From positions 62,001 to 126,000 of the forward strand of contig SVKV01000002.1 of the NCBI GenBank assembly GCA_015068305.1: a stretch of 64,000 nucleotides of DNA. Reading direction: 5' to 3'. Source of the stretch: Oscillospiraceae bacterium (GTDB lineage: Bacteria; Bacillota; Clostridia; Oscillospirales; Oscillospiraceae). The notes beneath the pieces are model-generated. The model saw only the letters and a list, made by a program, of their open reading frames with translations, was not told where the DNA came from and did no database searches. Positions within the stretch are counted from its first letter, which is position 1, and each line of letters opens with the position of its first letter. The position numbers and the translations under genes were made by a program. Positions 45,309 through 53,883 of the stretch are shown in pieces.

Positions 45309-47114
45309 ATGGCAGAAAACAAGATCCGGCAGAGAAATGAGATTCCTGTCGAAGATACCTGGGCAACCGAGGATATGTATATCAGCGATGAAGCCTGGGA
45401 AGCGGAACTGGCAACCGTCGCTGAAGACCAGGCATATCTGGCTTCTTTTGCAGGGAAGCTGGGTACCGGTGCTGATGCACTCTATGACTATCTGACCCGC
45501 ATGGAGCAGGTGGATGAGAAAGTCAGCCTGCTGGCAAACTACTGCATGCGTAAAGCCGACCAGGATACCCGAAACGGCTTCTACCAGGCAATGGCAGGTA
45601 AGTTTATGTCCGTTGCCGTGGGTTTGGGCGCTGCCTGCGCCTTTGACACACCGGAGATCATGGACATTTCCGGAGAAAAGCTGGAGCAGTTTTATGCAGA
45701 AAAGCCCGAGCTGGAGCGCTACCGCCGCTATCTGACCAACCTGCGCCGCCGCAAGGAGCATATCCTGAGTCCTGCGGAAGAGAAGCTGCTGGCTGCAGCC
45801 GGTGAAATCGCCGGTGCTCCCGATGACATTTACGGAAGCTTTGCCGATGCGGACATTACCTTCCCGGATGCTGTGGATGCAGAGGGCAAGGTTCATCCGC
45901 TGACCCAGGGTACTTTCATCGCCTGCGAGGAAAGCACCGACCGGGTACTGCGCAAGTCCGCCTATGAGAATCTGTACCATTCCTTCGGCAACTTCAAGAA
46001 CACCGCCGCCGGACTGCTGAACGCCCAGGGCAAGCAGCTGAAGTTCTTTGCCGATGCCAGAAAGTATCCTTCCACCCTGGATGCTGCTCTGGACCGGACC
46101 AATGTGCCCACCTCTGTCTATACCAATCTGATCGACGCGGTCCATCAGAATATCGACAAGCTCCACCGCTATGTCCGGCTGCGTAAGAAGCTGCTGGGCG
46201 TGGAGGAACTGCATTTTTACGATATTTACACACCTCTTCTGCCTGATGTGGATAAGAAGATCCCCTTCGCCCAGGCCAAGCAGACGGTTTATAATGCCCT
46301 GTATCCTTTGGGTGACGGTTACCGGGCTATTTTGAAGGAAGGCTTTGACAACCGCTGGATCGACGTTTATGAAAATGTGGGCAAGCGGGGCGGTGCCTAC
46401 TCCGCCGGTGCTGCTGTCCACCCCTATGTGCTGCTGAACTACTCCGGCACCCTGGACAGCCAGTTTACCCTGGCCCATGAGATGGGACATGCCCTCCACT
46501 CTTACCTGTCCAACAAGCACCAGAATCCTGTGGATGCCGATTATGTGATCTTCGTGGCTGAGGTTGCCTCCACCTGCAATGAAGCGCTGCTGATGGAATA
46601 CCTGCTGGGCAAGACCACCGACAAGAAGGAGCGGGCATACCTCATCAACCACTTCCTGGATCAGTTCCGGGGTACATTGTACCGCCAGACCCTCTTCGCA
46701 GAGTTTGAGCTGATCATGGGCAGAATGATCGGTGAAGGCAAGACCCTGACCGCCGATGTGCTGTGTGAGGAATATAAGAAGATCAACCAGTTCTACTACG
46801 GACCCGACATCGTGGTGGACGACGAGATTGCCATGGAGTGGGCAAGAATTCCCCATTTCTACTATAACTACTATGTCTTCCAGTATGCCACCGGTTATTC
46901 CGTTGCCATTGCCCTGTCCCGGAAGATCCTTTCCGAGGGCGAAAGTGCAGTGAAGGATTATCTGGGTTTCCTTTCCGGCGGCTGCTCCAAGAGCCCCATC
47001 GATCTTTTGAAGGGTGCCGGTGTGGATATGACCACTCCCGAGCCCATCAACCAGGCCCTGCAGCTGTTTGACAAGCTGCTGGACGAGATGGAAGAGCTGA
47101 CGAAGGATCTGTAA
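45309..47114 (+). CDS. pepF: Oligoendopeptidase F
   Basis: The 601-residue M3-family zinc metallopeptidase has the active site H-E-M-G-H-A-L-H near residue 392 with a third ligand Glu in A-S-T-C-N-E-A-L near 420. It cuts short peptides inside the cell. GGAGGT precedes the ATG at 45309. The next small gene starts one base after the stop. Confidence 0.95.
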   Translation: MAENKIRQRNEIPVEDTWATEDMYISDEAWEAELATVAEDQAYLASFAGKLGTGADALYDYLTRMEQVDEKVSLLANYCMRKADQDTRNGFYQAMAGKFMSVAVGLGAACAFDTPEIMDISGEKLEQFYAEKPELERYRRYLTNLRRRKEHILSPAEEKLLAAAGEIAGAPDDIYGSFADADITFPDAVDAEGKVHPLTQGTFIACEESTDRVLRKSAYENLYHSFGNFKNTAAGLLNAQGKQLKFFADARKYPSTLDAALDRTNVPTSVYTNLIDAVHQNIDKLHRYVRLRKKLLGVEELHFYDIYTPLLPDVDKKIPFAQAKQTVYNALYPLGDGYRAILKEGFDNRWIDVYENVGKRGGAYSAGAAVHPYVLLNYSGTLDSQFTLAHEMGHALHSYLSNKHQNPVDADYVIFVAEVASTCNEALLMEYLLGKTTDKKERAYLINHFLDQFRGTLYRQTLFAEFELIMGRMIGEGKTLTADVLCEEYKKINQFYYGPDIVVDDEIAMEWARIPHFYYNYYVFQYATGYSVAIALSRKILSEGESAVKDYLGFLSGGCSKSPIDLLKGAGVDMTTPEPINQALQLFDKLLDEMEELTKDL

Positions 47115-47115
47115 G

Positions 47116-47382
47116 ATGAAGGAAGTATTCTTGCCGACCCTGCATTGGTTTGCCATGAAGAATCTCTTCACCGGCTCCTGCGGCCAGTTCCGGTTCCGGG
47201 CAGAGCCCAATGTGATCATGGCAACTGCCAAGGAAGTGGACTTTGAACAAAGCTCCATCAAGTGTGAATTCTGGCACGGTCCTTTCTGCTATGAAAAGAG
47301 TGAAATGGAGGGGGAAAAGACCTTTCCGATGTCAGAAGAAGGCAGACTTGAGATGAAAGCGTGGCTGGAAAGCAACATCTGA
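47116..47382 (+). CDS. Small conserved-looking protein downstream of pepF
   Basis: The 88-residue product contains C-G-Q-F-R-F-R-A-E-P and S-I-K-C-E-F-W-H-G-P-F-C-Y-E-K, then a short acidic helix (E-E-G-R-L-E-M-K-A-W-L). No signal peptide or span. It reads straight on from pepF with a one-base gap, so it is coupled. A terminator follows at once. Function unknown. Confidence 0.7.
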   Translation: MKEVFLPTLHWFAMKNLFTGSCGQFRFRAEPNVIMATAKEVDFEQSSIKCEFWHGPFCYEKSEMEGEKTFPMSEEGRLEMKAWLESNI

Positions 47383-47385
47383 ACA

Positions 47386-47415
47386 AAACCCCGCCGGTAT
47401 CACCGGCGGGGTTTT
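47386..47415 (+). terminator. Terminator of the pepF operon
   Basis: Stem aaaccccgccggt/accggcggggttt with loop atc, nine bases after the stop codon. Confidence 0.9.
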
Positions 47416-47477
47416 CGACGTAATTTTGAAAATTGTAGATTTTGCACAGAAACATGGCATTTATTAGCGATTTGTTA

Positions 47478-47506
47478 TTGAAAAGTGTTGAAACCTCTGG
47501 TATAGT
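47478..47506 (+). promoter_or_regulatory. Promoter of the GH3-HAD operon
   Basis: -35 TTGAAA (47478-47483), 17-base spacer, -10 TATAGT (47501-47506). Confidence 0.7.
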
Positions 47507-47563
47507 ATATTCGTTGCAATATACCTTGCGTGTAGATTCAATATGAAAGGAAATGTGAACAAA

Positions 47564-49339
47564 ATGGTTGATTTAAGAGCAAAGCCCTACTATCTGAATG
47601 ATGAGGATATCGCATGGGTGGAAAATACCATCGCCTCCATGACCGACGAGGAGAAGGTTGGCCAGCTGTTCTGGCAGCTGACTGCCGGTAACTCCGAAGA
47701 GTATCTGAAGGAACTGATGGAAAAGTATCACCTGGGCGGCTGCCGCTACAACGGTATGCCCGGTCAGATGGTTCTGAACCAGAACAGACTGCTGCAGAAG
47801 TATGCCAAGGTCCCCGTGTTCATCGCCTGCAACCCCGAGCAGGGTGGTAACGGTGTCTGCCCCGACGGTACCTTTGTTGCAAACCAGATCAAGATCGGTG
47901 CCACCGGCAAGGCCGAGTATGCCCAGGCTATGGGCCGCGTCTCCGGCGCTCAGATTAAGGCTACCGGCTGCAATATGGCGTTTGCTCCTGTTGTGGACAT
48001 TACCTACAACTGGGAGTGTGAAGAAGTTCTGTCCCGTGCCTACGGCAACGATCCCAAGATGGTCGCCGATATGGGCAAGGCATTCATGGACGGTCTCCAT
48101 GAAACCGAGGGTGTTTACTGCTGTGCCAAGCACTTCCCCGGCAACGGCCAGGACTACCGTGATGCCCATATGTCCAACAACGTCAACCACTTCGGTCACG
48201 ATGACTGGATGGCTTCCTACGGCCATGTTTACAAGACCCTGATCGACGGCGGTCTGGATGCAATTATGGGCGGCCATATCCTGATGCCCGAGTACATGCA
48301 GGAGATCAATCCTGACATCACCCCCGACACCATCATGCCCGGCACCCTGTGCAAGGAAATCATGACCGACCTGCTCCGCGGTGAACTGGGCTTCAACGGC
48401 ATGGTCGTTACCGATGCTTCCCACATGGTGGGCATGACCAACCGGATGAAGCGTGTGGACATGCTGCCCGCTGCCATCAATGCCGGCTGTGACATGTTCC
48501 TGTTCTTCAACGATCCCGAGGAAGACTTTGCTACCATGCTGAATGCCTATAAGACCGGCATCATCAGTGAGGAGCGTATGGTGGAAGCCCTGACCCGTAT
48601 TCTGGGCCTGAAGGCTGCCAAGGGCATGCACAAGGCTACCCAGGAGCAGCTGTGCGGCACCGATGACGAGCTGGTTGCTGCGCTGCAGAACCCTGAGTTC
48701 AAGGCTGTTGCACCTGCCATTTCCAAGGATGCCCTGACTCTGGTCAAGTACAAGGACGAAGGCATTCTGCCTCTGAGCCCTGAGAAGACCAAGCGGGTCA
48801 TGATCGTCAACGTCAAGGGTCCTGAGAGCCCCATGGGTAAGCTGGCTGCCATCGCTATGGGCGGCGGCGCAGGCAAGAAGACTCCTGTGGAGCGCTTCTG
48901 CGAGAAGCTGCAGGCCAAGGGCTTCGATGCATTTATCTACGAGTCTCCTCTGGACAAGATGATGAAGGAAGTTGCTGCAGGCAAGCCCTTCAATCTGAAC
49001 CTGTACTTTGCAGGAAAGAATGCCATCTCCGAGTTCGTTTCCGGCATGGATATCGTCATCACCTTCTTTAATGTTGCCAACGGCCATCCCGTGTTCGGTA
49101 TGTCCAAGGGCGGTGGTGAGATTCCCTGGTATGTCCACGAGATCCCCGTTGTTGGTATTTCTGTGAACAAGCCCACCATGCTGGCCGACGCTCCCATGCT
49201 GCGTACCTACATCAACACTTACGACTCCAACGAAGATACGCTGGATGCACTGGTGGATGCGCTGATGGAAGGCCCCGATGCATTCAAGGGTACCGACCCC
49301 ATCGATTCCTACTGCGGTATGTACGATACCCATATGTAA
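47564..49339 (+). CDS. GH3-family glycosidase, NagZ-like
   Basis: The 591-residue cytoplasmic enzyme has a GH3 barrel (D-E-E-K-V-G-Q-L-F-W-Q near residue 30; C-C-A-K-H-F-P-G-N-G near 190; nucleophile Asp in V-V-T-D-A-S-H-M near 285) and a C-terminal GH3_C domain (about 380-590). K-H-F-P-G followed by D-A-H echoes the His/Asp dyad of NagZ beta-N-acetylglucosaminidases. It may cleave GlcNAc or related sugars from wall or glycan fragments. The start is uncertain: ATG 47564 or GTG 47555. The codon use suggests high expression. Co-transcribed with the HAD gene. Confidence 0.85.
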   Translation: MVDLRAKPYYLNDEDIAWVENTIASMTDEEKVGQLFWQLTAGNSEEYLKELMEKYHLGGCRYNGMPGQMVLNQNRLLQKYAKVPVFIACNPEQGGNGVCPDGTFVANQIKIGATGKAEYAQAMGRVSGAQIKATGCNMAFAPVVDITYNWECEEVLSRAYGNDPKMVADMGKAFMDGLHETEGVYCCAKHFPGNGQDYRDAHMSNNVNHFGHDDWMASYGHVYKTLIDGGLDAIMGGHILMPEYMQEINPDITPDTIMPGTLCKEIMTDLLRGELGFNGMVVTDASHMVGMTNRMKRVDMLPAAINAGCDMFLFFNDPEEDFATMLNAYKTGIISEERMVEALTRILGLKAAKGMHKATQEQLCGTDDELVAALQNPEFKAVAPAISKDALTLVKYKDEGILPLSPEKTKRVMIVNVKGPESPMGKLAAIAMGGGAGKKTPVERFCEKLQAKGFDAFIYESPLDKMMKEVAAGKPFNLNLYFAGKNAISEFVSGMDIVITFFNVANGHPVFGMSKGGGEIPWYVHEIPVVGISVNKPTMLADAPMLRTYINTYDSNEDTLDALVDALMEGPDAFKGTDPIDSYCGMYDTHM

Positions 49340-49354
49340 TTGAGGATGACTAAA

Positions 49355-50206
49355 ATGTCTATTTTTGATTCTTTTGAAAGAAAGCACGACTATCTGGTCT
49401 GCGTGGACTCTGACGGCTGCGTCATGGACACCATGAACTGCAAGCATTTTCATTGCTTCGGTCCCTGCATGGTCACCGAGTGGGGCCTGGAAGAGTGGAA
49501 GGATGCCATTCTGGACCGCTGGAATGTGATCAACCTGTTCTCCATGACCCGGGGTATCAACCGGTTCAAGGGCCTGGCCATGGCTCTGGGCGAGATCGAC
49601 AAGCAGTACAAGCCCATTACCGGTATCGCTGCGCTGCAGCATTGGGCTGACACCGCTCCTGCACTGTCCAATGACGGCGTTGCCAAGGCTGCGGCTGAAG
49701 CAACCGATGCAGATGCTAAACTGGTTTTTGAAAAGGCTCTGAGTTGGTCCAAGGCTGTCAATGCCGCTATTGTGGAGCTGGATGAGAGCCTGAAGGTGCC
49801 CTACAACGGTGCCAAGGAGGGTCTGGCTGCTGCCCACACCTTTGCGGATGTTGCAATGGTTTCTTCTGCAAACCGCGACGCGGTTGAGGAAGAGTGGGGC
49901 AAGTTTGGCCTGCTGGAGCATACCGATATCGTGCTGGCACAGGATGTGGGATCCAAGGCTGCCTGCATCAAGGAAATGCTGAAATTCGGCTACGATGTAA
50001 ACAAGGTCGTTATGGTGGGCGATGCTCCCGGTGACTGCGATGCAGCCGAGAAGAACGGTGTGCACTACTATCCCATTTTGGTCAATCACGAGAAGGAAAG
50101 CTGGGATGAAGCCATTGCCGTGGGCTTTGGCAAGCTCCGGGAAGGCTCCTATGCAGAATACGGCGCTGAGAAGAAGAAGGAATTCCTTCGCAATCTCGGC
50201 GGCTAA
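49355..50206 (+). CDS. HAD-superfamily hydrolase
   Basis: The 283-residue protein has the HAD motif I V-D-S-D-G-C-V-M-D-T-M near residue 17, motif II V-S-S-A-N-R near 170 and motif IV M-V-G-D-A-P-G-D-C-D near 220. It should remove phosphate from a small molecule, perhaps the sugar phosphate arising from the GH3 product. The ATG at 49355 has GAGG nine bases upstream; it lies 15 bases after the GH3 gene and shares its codon style. Confidence 0.82.
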   Translation: MSIFDSFERKHDYLVCVDSDGCVMDTMNCKHFHCFGPCMVTEWGLEEWKDAILDRWNVINLFSMTRGINRFKGLAMALGEIDKQYKPITGIAALQHWADTAPALSNDGVAKAAAEATDADAKLVFEKALSWSKAVNAAIVELDESLKVPYNGAKEGLAAAHTFADVAMVSSANRDAVEEEWGKFGLLEHTDIVLAQDVGSKAACIKEMLKFGYDVNKVVMVGDAPGDCDAAEKNGVHYYPILVNHEKESWDEAIAVGFGKLREGSYAEYGAEKKKEFLRNLGG

Positions 50207-50216
50207 GAAATAATGA

Positions 50217-50255
50217 GAATCACCCCATCCGTTTCGGATGGGGTGATTTTTTACC
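50217..50255 (+). terminator. Terminator of the GH3-HAD operon
   Basis: Stem atcaccccatccg/cggatggggtgat with loop ttt and six T. Confidence 0.9.
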
Positions 50256-50343
50256 TTTAGAAAATCTTAAGGGGCTGATCGATTGATTTCTACGGTGAGT
50301 ATGGTATAGTGGAGGTAAATTAAGATTTCGGAGGGAGGAAATT

Positions 50344-52212
50344 ATGATGTTGAAGCGATTTCTGGCCTTGTGGCTGCCCCTGGTCCTGGTGCTGATGCTG
50401 TTTTCCGGCTGCGGGAAACCGGAGCTGACAGAAACGGAGCCCAATGCTCCGACGGGAACGGAGCCGACGCAGCCACTTCTGACACCGGTGGATGAATCGG
50501 TATTCTATTTTTCCAACGAACTGGAGTACGGCAGACTCTACAGCCAGCGGCTGGACGGCACCGATCTGAAGCTGGTGGCAGATTCCTATTGCTACAACGT
50601 TCAGCAGGCAGGGGAGGCTGTTTACTATCAGAGCGGTGAGAATCTTTGCATTTACCACATTCCCACCGGAAACGCATCGGTTCTGATCGAGGATGTGAGT
50701 ACATATGCGGTGGACGGTGAGCACCTGGTATACTATCTGAAACTGGAAGAATGGTACAAGTCGGATGTTCGCTACCGGAATCTGAAAACCGGGGAAGATG
50801 TATCCATTGAGGTCATTTTCGACGCTGGAAGCTGCGATATTGCGGACGGCATCCTGTATTACAACAAATATGATCCGGAATACGGCAACGGATTGCTCTG
50901 CGTCTGCAAACTGGAGACACTGGAAACAATCACGGTTGCCAATGAACTCAGCTCCTTCCACCGGCTTCAGGCGGTTCCGGGAGGGGTGTACTTTGAGGGC
51001 GTAGGAGCGGATTTCACCTTTGCCCAGTATTTTGTATCTGCTGACGGAAGCGTCCTGAAAAAGGTGGATGTTGGATTAACCACAAACTGCCAGATGTTCC
51101 TGGAATCCGATGGTGGAGCCTACTGCGTGTATACGGCTTACGATGAAACCGGTTCAGAATGTGCCATTCACCGGCATAACCCCGACGGAAGCTTGACAGA
51201 AATCCTGCGCGGGCATGACGGCGGATACTTTACGGTGGAACCTTTGCCGGCGGGCAGATGGCTGGTGATGCATACCTACTATGACGGATGGTCAGCGGAA
51301 GGTTCCGATGGGGAATATGAGAATTATATTTACCGTCTTGCCTACTATCTGATGGATGCGGATGGGAAGATTACGCCGCTGGATACAACCGGAGAGAACG
51401 GAAAGCTTTTCGCCGACGGTGATTTCCCGGTGATCGACAGCTCCACCGCCAGAAAACCGGTAACGGCAGATCTCTACTTCCTCTTTGTTGCAAACCACGG
51501 TCATGCCGGCGCGAAACCCATTTGCTCCACCACCCACGGTGCCTGGCTGAAAATTGCCGACCGGGAGGCAGACCTGGCCCTTTTGGCCGCCCCCACCAAA
51601 GAGGAGATGGATTATCTCAATCAGAAGGGCGTCGGCATCGAGATGAAGCTTTACGGCGGCGACGGTCTGGTATTCATCGGCAATGCAGCAAATCCCGTGC
51701 AGAATTTGACGCATGAGCAGATCATTGCCATTTATCAGGGCAAAATCACAAACTGGAGTGAGGTTGGCGGTCCGGATCAGCCAATCATCGTCTATTACCG
51801 GGATGACCAGTCCGGCAGTCAGCGGCTCTTCGAGAAAATGGTATTCAAGGGACAGGAACTGCCTGATTATGAAAAGCTGGGCTTCTGGTACATGGATGAA
51901 ATGAGTACCATTGTGGATATCGTGCTGAATGATCCTTATTCCATCGGCTACAGCATCATGACCTATCTTGACGACGTTTATGAAAATGAGAATGTGAAGG
52001 TGTTTGGGGTGGACGGTGTCATACCCTCGGTGGATACCGTGAAAGACGGCACCTACCCCTACCACACCCAGGGCTACGTGGTGATCCGCAGCGATGAACC
52101 GGAGGGAAGTCCTGCCCGGCGGCTGTTCGACTGGTTCGGATGCCCGATCAGCGATGAAATTCTGATTGCAAACGGCATTACACCGCTGCACGGGGAAGAT
52201 GGAATCGGATAA
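50344..52212 (+). CDS. Lipoprotein: propeller-like domain plus PstS-like domain
   Basis: The 622-residue protein has a lipoprotein signal with Cys23 (L-F-S-G-C). Residues about 45-360 are repetitive with Y-Y or V-Y-Y motifs (F-Y-F-S-N-E-L, A-V-Y-Y-Q-S-G, I-L-Y-Y-N-K-Y), like DUF5050/YWTD-type beta-propellers. Residues about 360-615 match phosphate-binding PstS-like folds (I-D-S-S-T-A-R-K-P near 365, N-P-V-Q-N-L-T-H-E-Q-I, Y-Q-G-K-I-T-N-W, D-Q-S-G-S-Q-R-L-F). No pst permease is nearby. GGAGG lies before the ATG. Which ligand it binds is unknown. Confidence 0.75.
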   Translation: MMLKRFLALWLPLVLVLMLFSGCGKPELTETEPNAPTGTEPTQPLLTPVDESVFYFSNELEYGRLYSQRLDGTDLKLVADSYCYNVQQAGEAVYYQSGENLCIYHIPTGNASVLIEDVSTYAVDGEHLVYYLKLEEWYKSDVRYRNLKTGEDVSIEVIFDAGSCDIADGILYYNKYDPEYGNGLLCVCKLETLETITVANELSSFHRLQAVPGGVYFEGVGADFTFAQYFVSADGSVLKKVDVGLTTNCQMFLESDGGAYCVYTAYDETGSECAIHRHNPDGSLTEILRGHDGGYFTVEPLPAGRWLVMHTYYDGWSAEGSDGEYENYIYRLAYYLMDADGKITPLDTTGENGKLFADGDFPVIDSSTARKPVTADLYFLFVANHGHAGAKPICSTTHGAWLKIADREADLALLAAPTKEEMDYLNQKGVGIEMKLYGGDGLVFIGNAANPVQNLTHEQIIAIYQGKITNWSEVGGPDQPIIVYYRDDQSGSQRLFEKMVFKGQELPDYEKLGFWYMDEMSTIVDIVLNDPYSIGYSIMTYLDDVYENENVKVFGVDGVIPSVDTVKDGTYPYHTQGYVVIRSDEPEGSPARRLFDWFGCPISDEILIANGITPLHGEDGIG

Positions 52213-52213
52213 A

Positions 52214-52247
52214 GAGAAGTGGCGCAGCATTTGCTGCGCCACATTTT
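52214..52247. terminator. Shared terminator, lipoprotein and DUF-type membrane protein
   Basis: Stem gtggcgcagca/tgctgcgccac with loop tt, followed by five T, between convergent genes. Confidence 0.85.
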
Positions 52248-52729
52248 TAGGTTTTATAGCTGTAATAGAGGGCAAAAAACAGACCTGTGAATGCCTGAAG
52301 CGTTGTCATGGCAATGATGGTGATTCCTACTACCATGCTGAAGTAGCCGGCGATGAGGCCGGAAACAAGTCCCAGGATCATAAAAGTCTGCATGGCTCTT
52401 GCCCGGGCTGCGGTCCAGATCTGGATAGTCCGTTCATCATGTTCTTTTATATAGAGCTTTTTCAGCAGTTTCTCGTCATGAAGAGCACGGATGTTGCGGA
52501 TCAGACAAATCACCATGAAAATGATGATGCCAAAGGTTGCGCCGCTGATAAAGCCCCGCCACATGCTCTGCCAGTGGCTGTCGCCGCCGATGGGATTGAA
52601 GAAGGGGATGAATCCCGCCTCGCCCATAGCGGCCAGGAAAGAAAAGAAAGCCAGAATAAAGCAGGAAAGGCCGATGGTCAGGTTGTCCAACTTGATTTTA
52701 TCTCTGAATTTTTCCATACGTTCGTCCAT
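52247..52729 (-). CDS. Membrane protein encoded with an XRE regulator
   Basis: The 160-residue protein has four predicted spans (about 18-37, 62-80, 112-130 and 135-155). Between the second and third is a basic loop with H-D-E-R-T-I-Q-I-W-T-A-A-R-A, which recalls DUF2178/DUF3796-type proteins paired with small XRE regulators. It starts two bases after the regulator's stop. Such pairs are often linked to envelope or antimicrobial responses, but nothing here tests that. Confidence 0.7.
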   Translation of the reverse strand: MDERMEKFRDKIKLDNLTIGLSCFILAFFSFLAAMGEAGFIPFFNPIGGDSHWQSMWRGFISGATFGIIIFMVICLIRNIRALHDEKLLKKLYIKEHDERTIQIWTAARARAMQTFMILGLVSGLIAGYFSMVVGITIIAMTTLQAFTGLFFALYYSYKT

Positions 52730-52731
52730 AA

Positions 52732-52935
52732 TTAATCCTCCAAATCTGAGAAGTCAAAGACTTCCTCAATGGTCAGTCCAAAAAAATGTGCAATTTTATA
52801 GGCAAGGGGCAGGGAAGCAGTGTATTTTTCCACTTCGATAGAGGTGATGGTCTGCCGGGTGGTGCCCACCGCATCGGCCAGCTCCTCCTGGGATAATTTG
52901 CGGGCCTTGCGAAGCTCGCGGATTTTCGTTTTCAT
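52732..52935 (-). CDS. Small XRE-family regulator
   Basis: The 67-residue protein is just a helix-turn-helix (L-R-K-A-R-K-L-S-Q-E-E-L-A-D-A-V-G-T-T-R-Q, about 8-28) with the I-E-V-E-K-Y-T-A-S-L-P-L-A-Y-K-I-A recognition part. It matches the YozG/HTH type. AAGGAG lies before the ATG at 52935; the frame upstream is not supported. It and the membrane protein form one unit. Confidence 0.88.
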   Translation of the reverse strand: MKTKIRELRKARKLSQEELADAVGTTRQTITSIEVEKYTASLPLAYKIAHFFGLTIEEVFDFSDLED

Positions 52936-53004
52936 AAAGCGTGCTCCTTCTTTTGCATCCAGTGCGTCCACTGAACACAAATGCTAAGTTAACTTTGCGA
53001 GAAA

Positions 53005-53033
53005 AGTATAGCATGCTTTGCAGAAAATGTCAA
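53005..53033 (-). promoter_or_regulatory. Promoter of the XRE-membrane protein pair
   Basis: On the minus strand: consensus -35 TTGACA (53033-53028), 17-base spacer, -10 TATACT (53010-53005). Inverted elements agtatgctt and gcatgctatact surround the boxes and may be the XRE operator. Confidence 0.8.
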
Positions 53034-53046
53034 GCATACTATGCAA

Positions 53047-53078
53047 AAATCCCACACCAAATTTGGTGTGGGATTTTG
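53047..53078 (-). terminator. Terminator of the tdh-kbl-TPR operon
   Basis: Stem atcccacaccaaa/tttggtgtgggat, nearly perfect with no loop bases to spare, followed by T on both strands. Confidence 0.85.
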
Positions 53079-53079
53079 T

Positions 53080-53871
53080 TTAAGCTTTCAGATTCTCAAT
53101 ATAGGTCCGCAGCGTCTTTCCGTCGGAGCCGCAGGCTACTGCCCGGCGGAAATAGCTTTCATATTCCGCCTCATTTCCAAGCATGGCATGGCAGATCGCC
53201 ATAGCATTAAGGGCCTGAGGCATTTTGCCGTTGAGGGCGACGGCCTGCTGCGCATAGGGGAGCGCTTCTTCAAAATTACCGGTCTGGATGTAGAGCTGTG
53301 CGATGTTGTTGTGGGCATTGGGATTGGAAGCATCTGCACGAATCGCCCGTTTGAAGCATTCCAGTGCATCCTCGATTTTTCCGAGCTCCAAATAGCAGTT
53401 GCCCATATTGGAGGAGACAGTCGAGTGCTCCCGAATCAGCAATGCATTGGAGTAGGTTTGGATGGCTTCCTGATAGCGTCCCATACGGGAGTGACACAGG
53501 GCGGTAAAGACAGTTACCGCAAATCGGTCAGAACTTTTGCTGCTGGCAGTCCGCAGTGCATCCAGCTTTTTCAGACAGGCAGGATACTTGCGCCGGTTGA
53601 AATCATCCAGCGCTTTATAGAGCTGCTTTTCCAACTTGGGATCCTCGGAAAAAGCGTTGCCGATCAGATGGCCGTAGGCGGCTTTGTAATCAGCCTTGGT
53701 TGCCCGGCTTTGGCGGGATCCCTTGAGGAGAGAAACAATCAGACCGCAGAGGATCAGAATTGCTTTTGTCAAATTGGAGCCGGTGAGTGTATGTGTCACC
53801 AGACCCTGATAGCAAATGAGACCGATCACCGCAGCGATCAGTACTGCTATGACATACCGTAAAGCCTTCAT
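53080..53871 (-). CDS. Membrane-anchored TPR protein
   Basis: The 263-residue protein has two N-terminal membrane spans (about 5-25 and 33-50) and then four to five tetratricopeptide repeats (for example G-R-Y-Q-E-A-I-Q-T-Y-S-N-A-L near residue 132 and G-K-I-E-D-A-L-E-C-F-K-R-A-I near 165). TPRs build a protein-binding scaffold, here facing the cytoplasm. It follows kbl by 12 bases; a link to threonine breakdown is not evident. Confidence 0.8.
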   Translation of the reverse strand: MKALRYVIAVLIAAVIGLICYQGLVTHTLTGSNLTKAILILCGLIVSLLKGSRQSRATKADYKAAYGHLIGNAFSEDPKLEKQLYKALDDFNRRKYPACLKKLDALRTASSKSSDRFAVTVFTALCHSRMGRYQEAIQTYSNALLIREHSTVSSNMGNCYLELGKIEDALECFKRAIRADASNPNAHNNIAQLYIQTGNFEEALPYAQQAVALNGKMPQALNAMAICHAMLGNEAEYESYFRRAVACGSDGKTLRTYIENLKA

Positions 53872-53883
53872 GGGATGTCCTCT

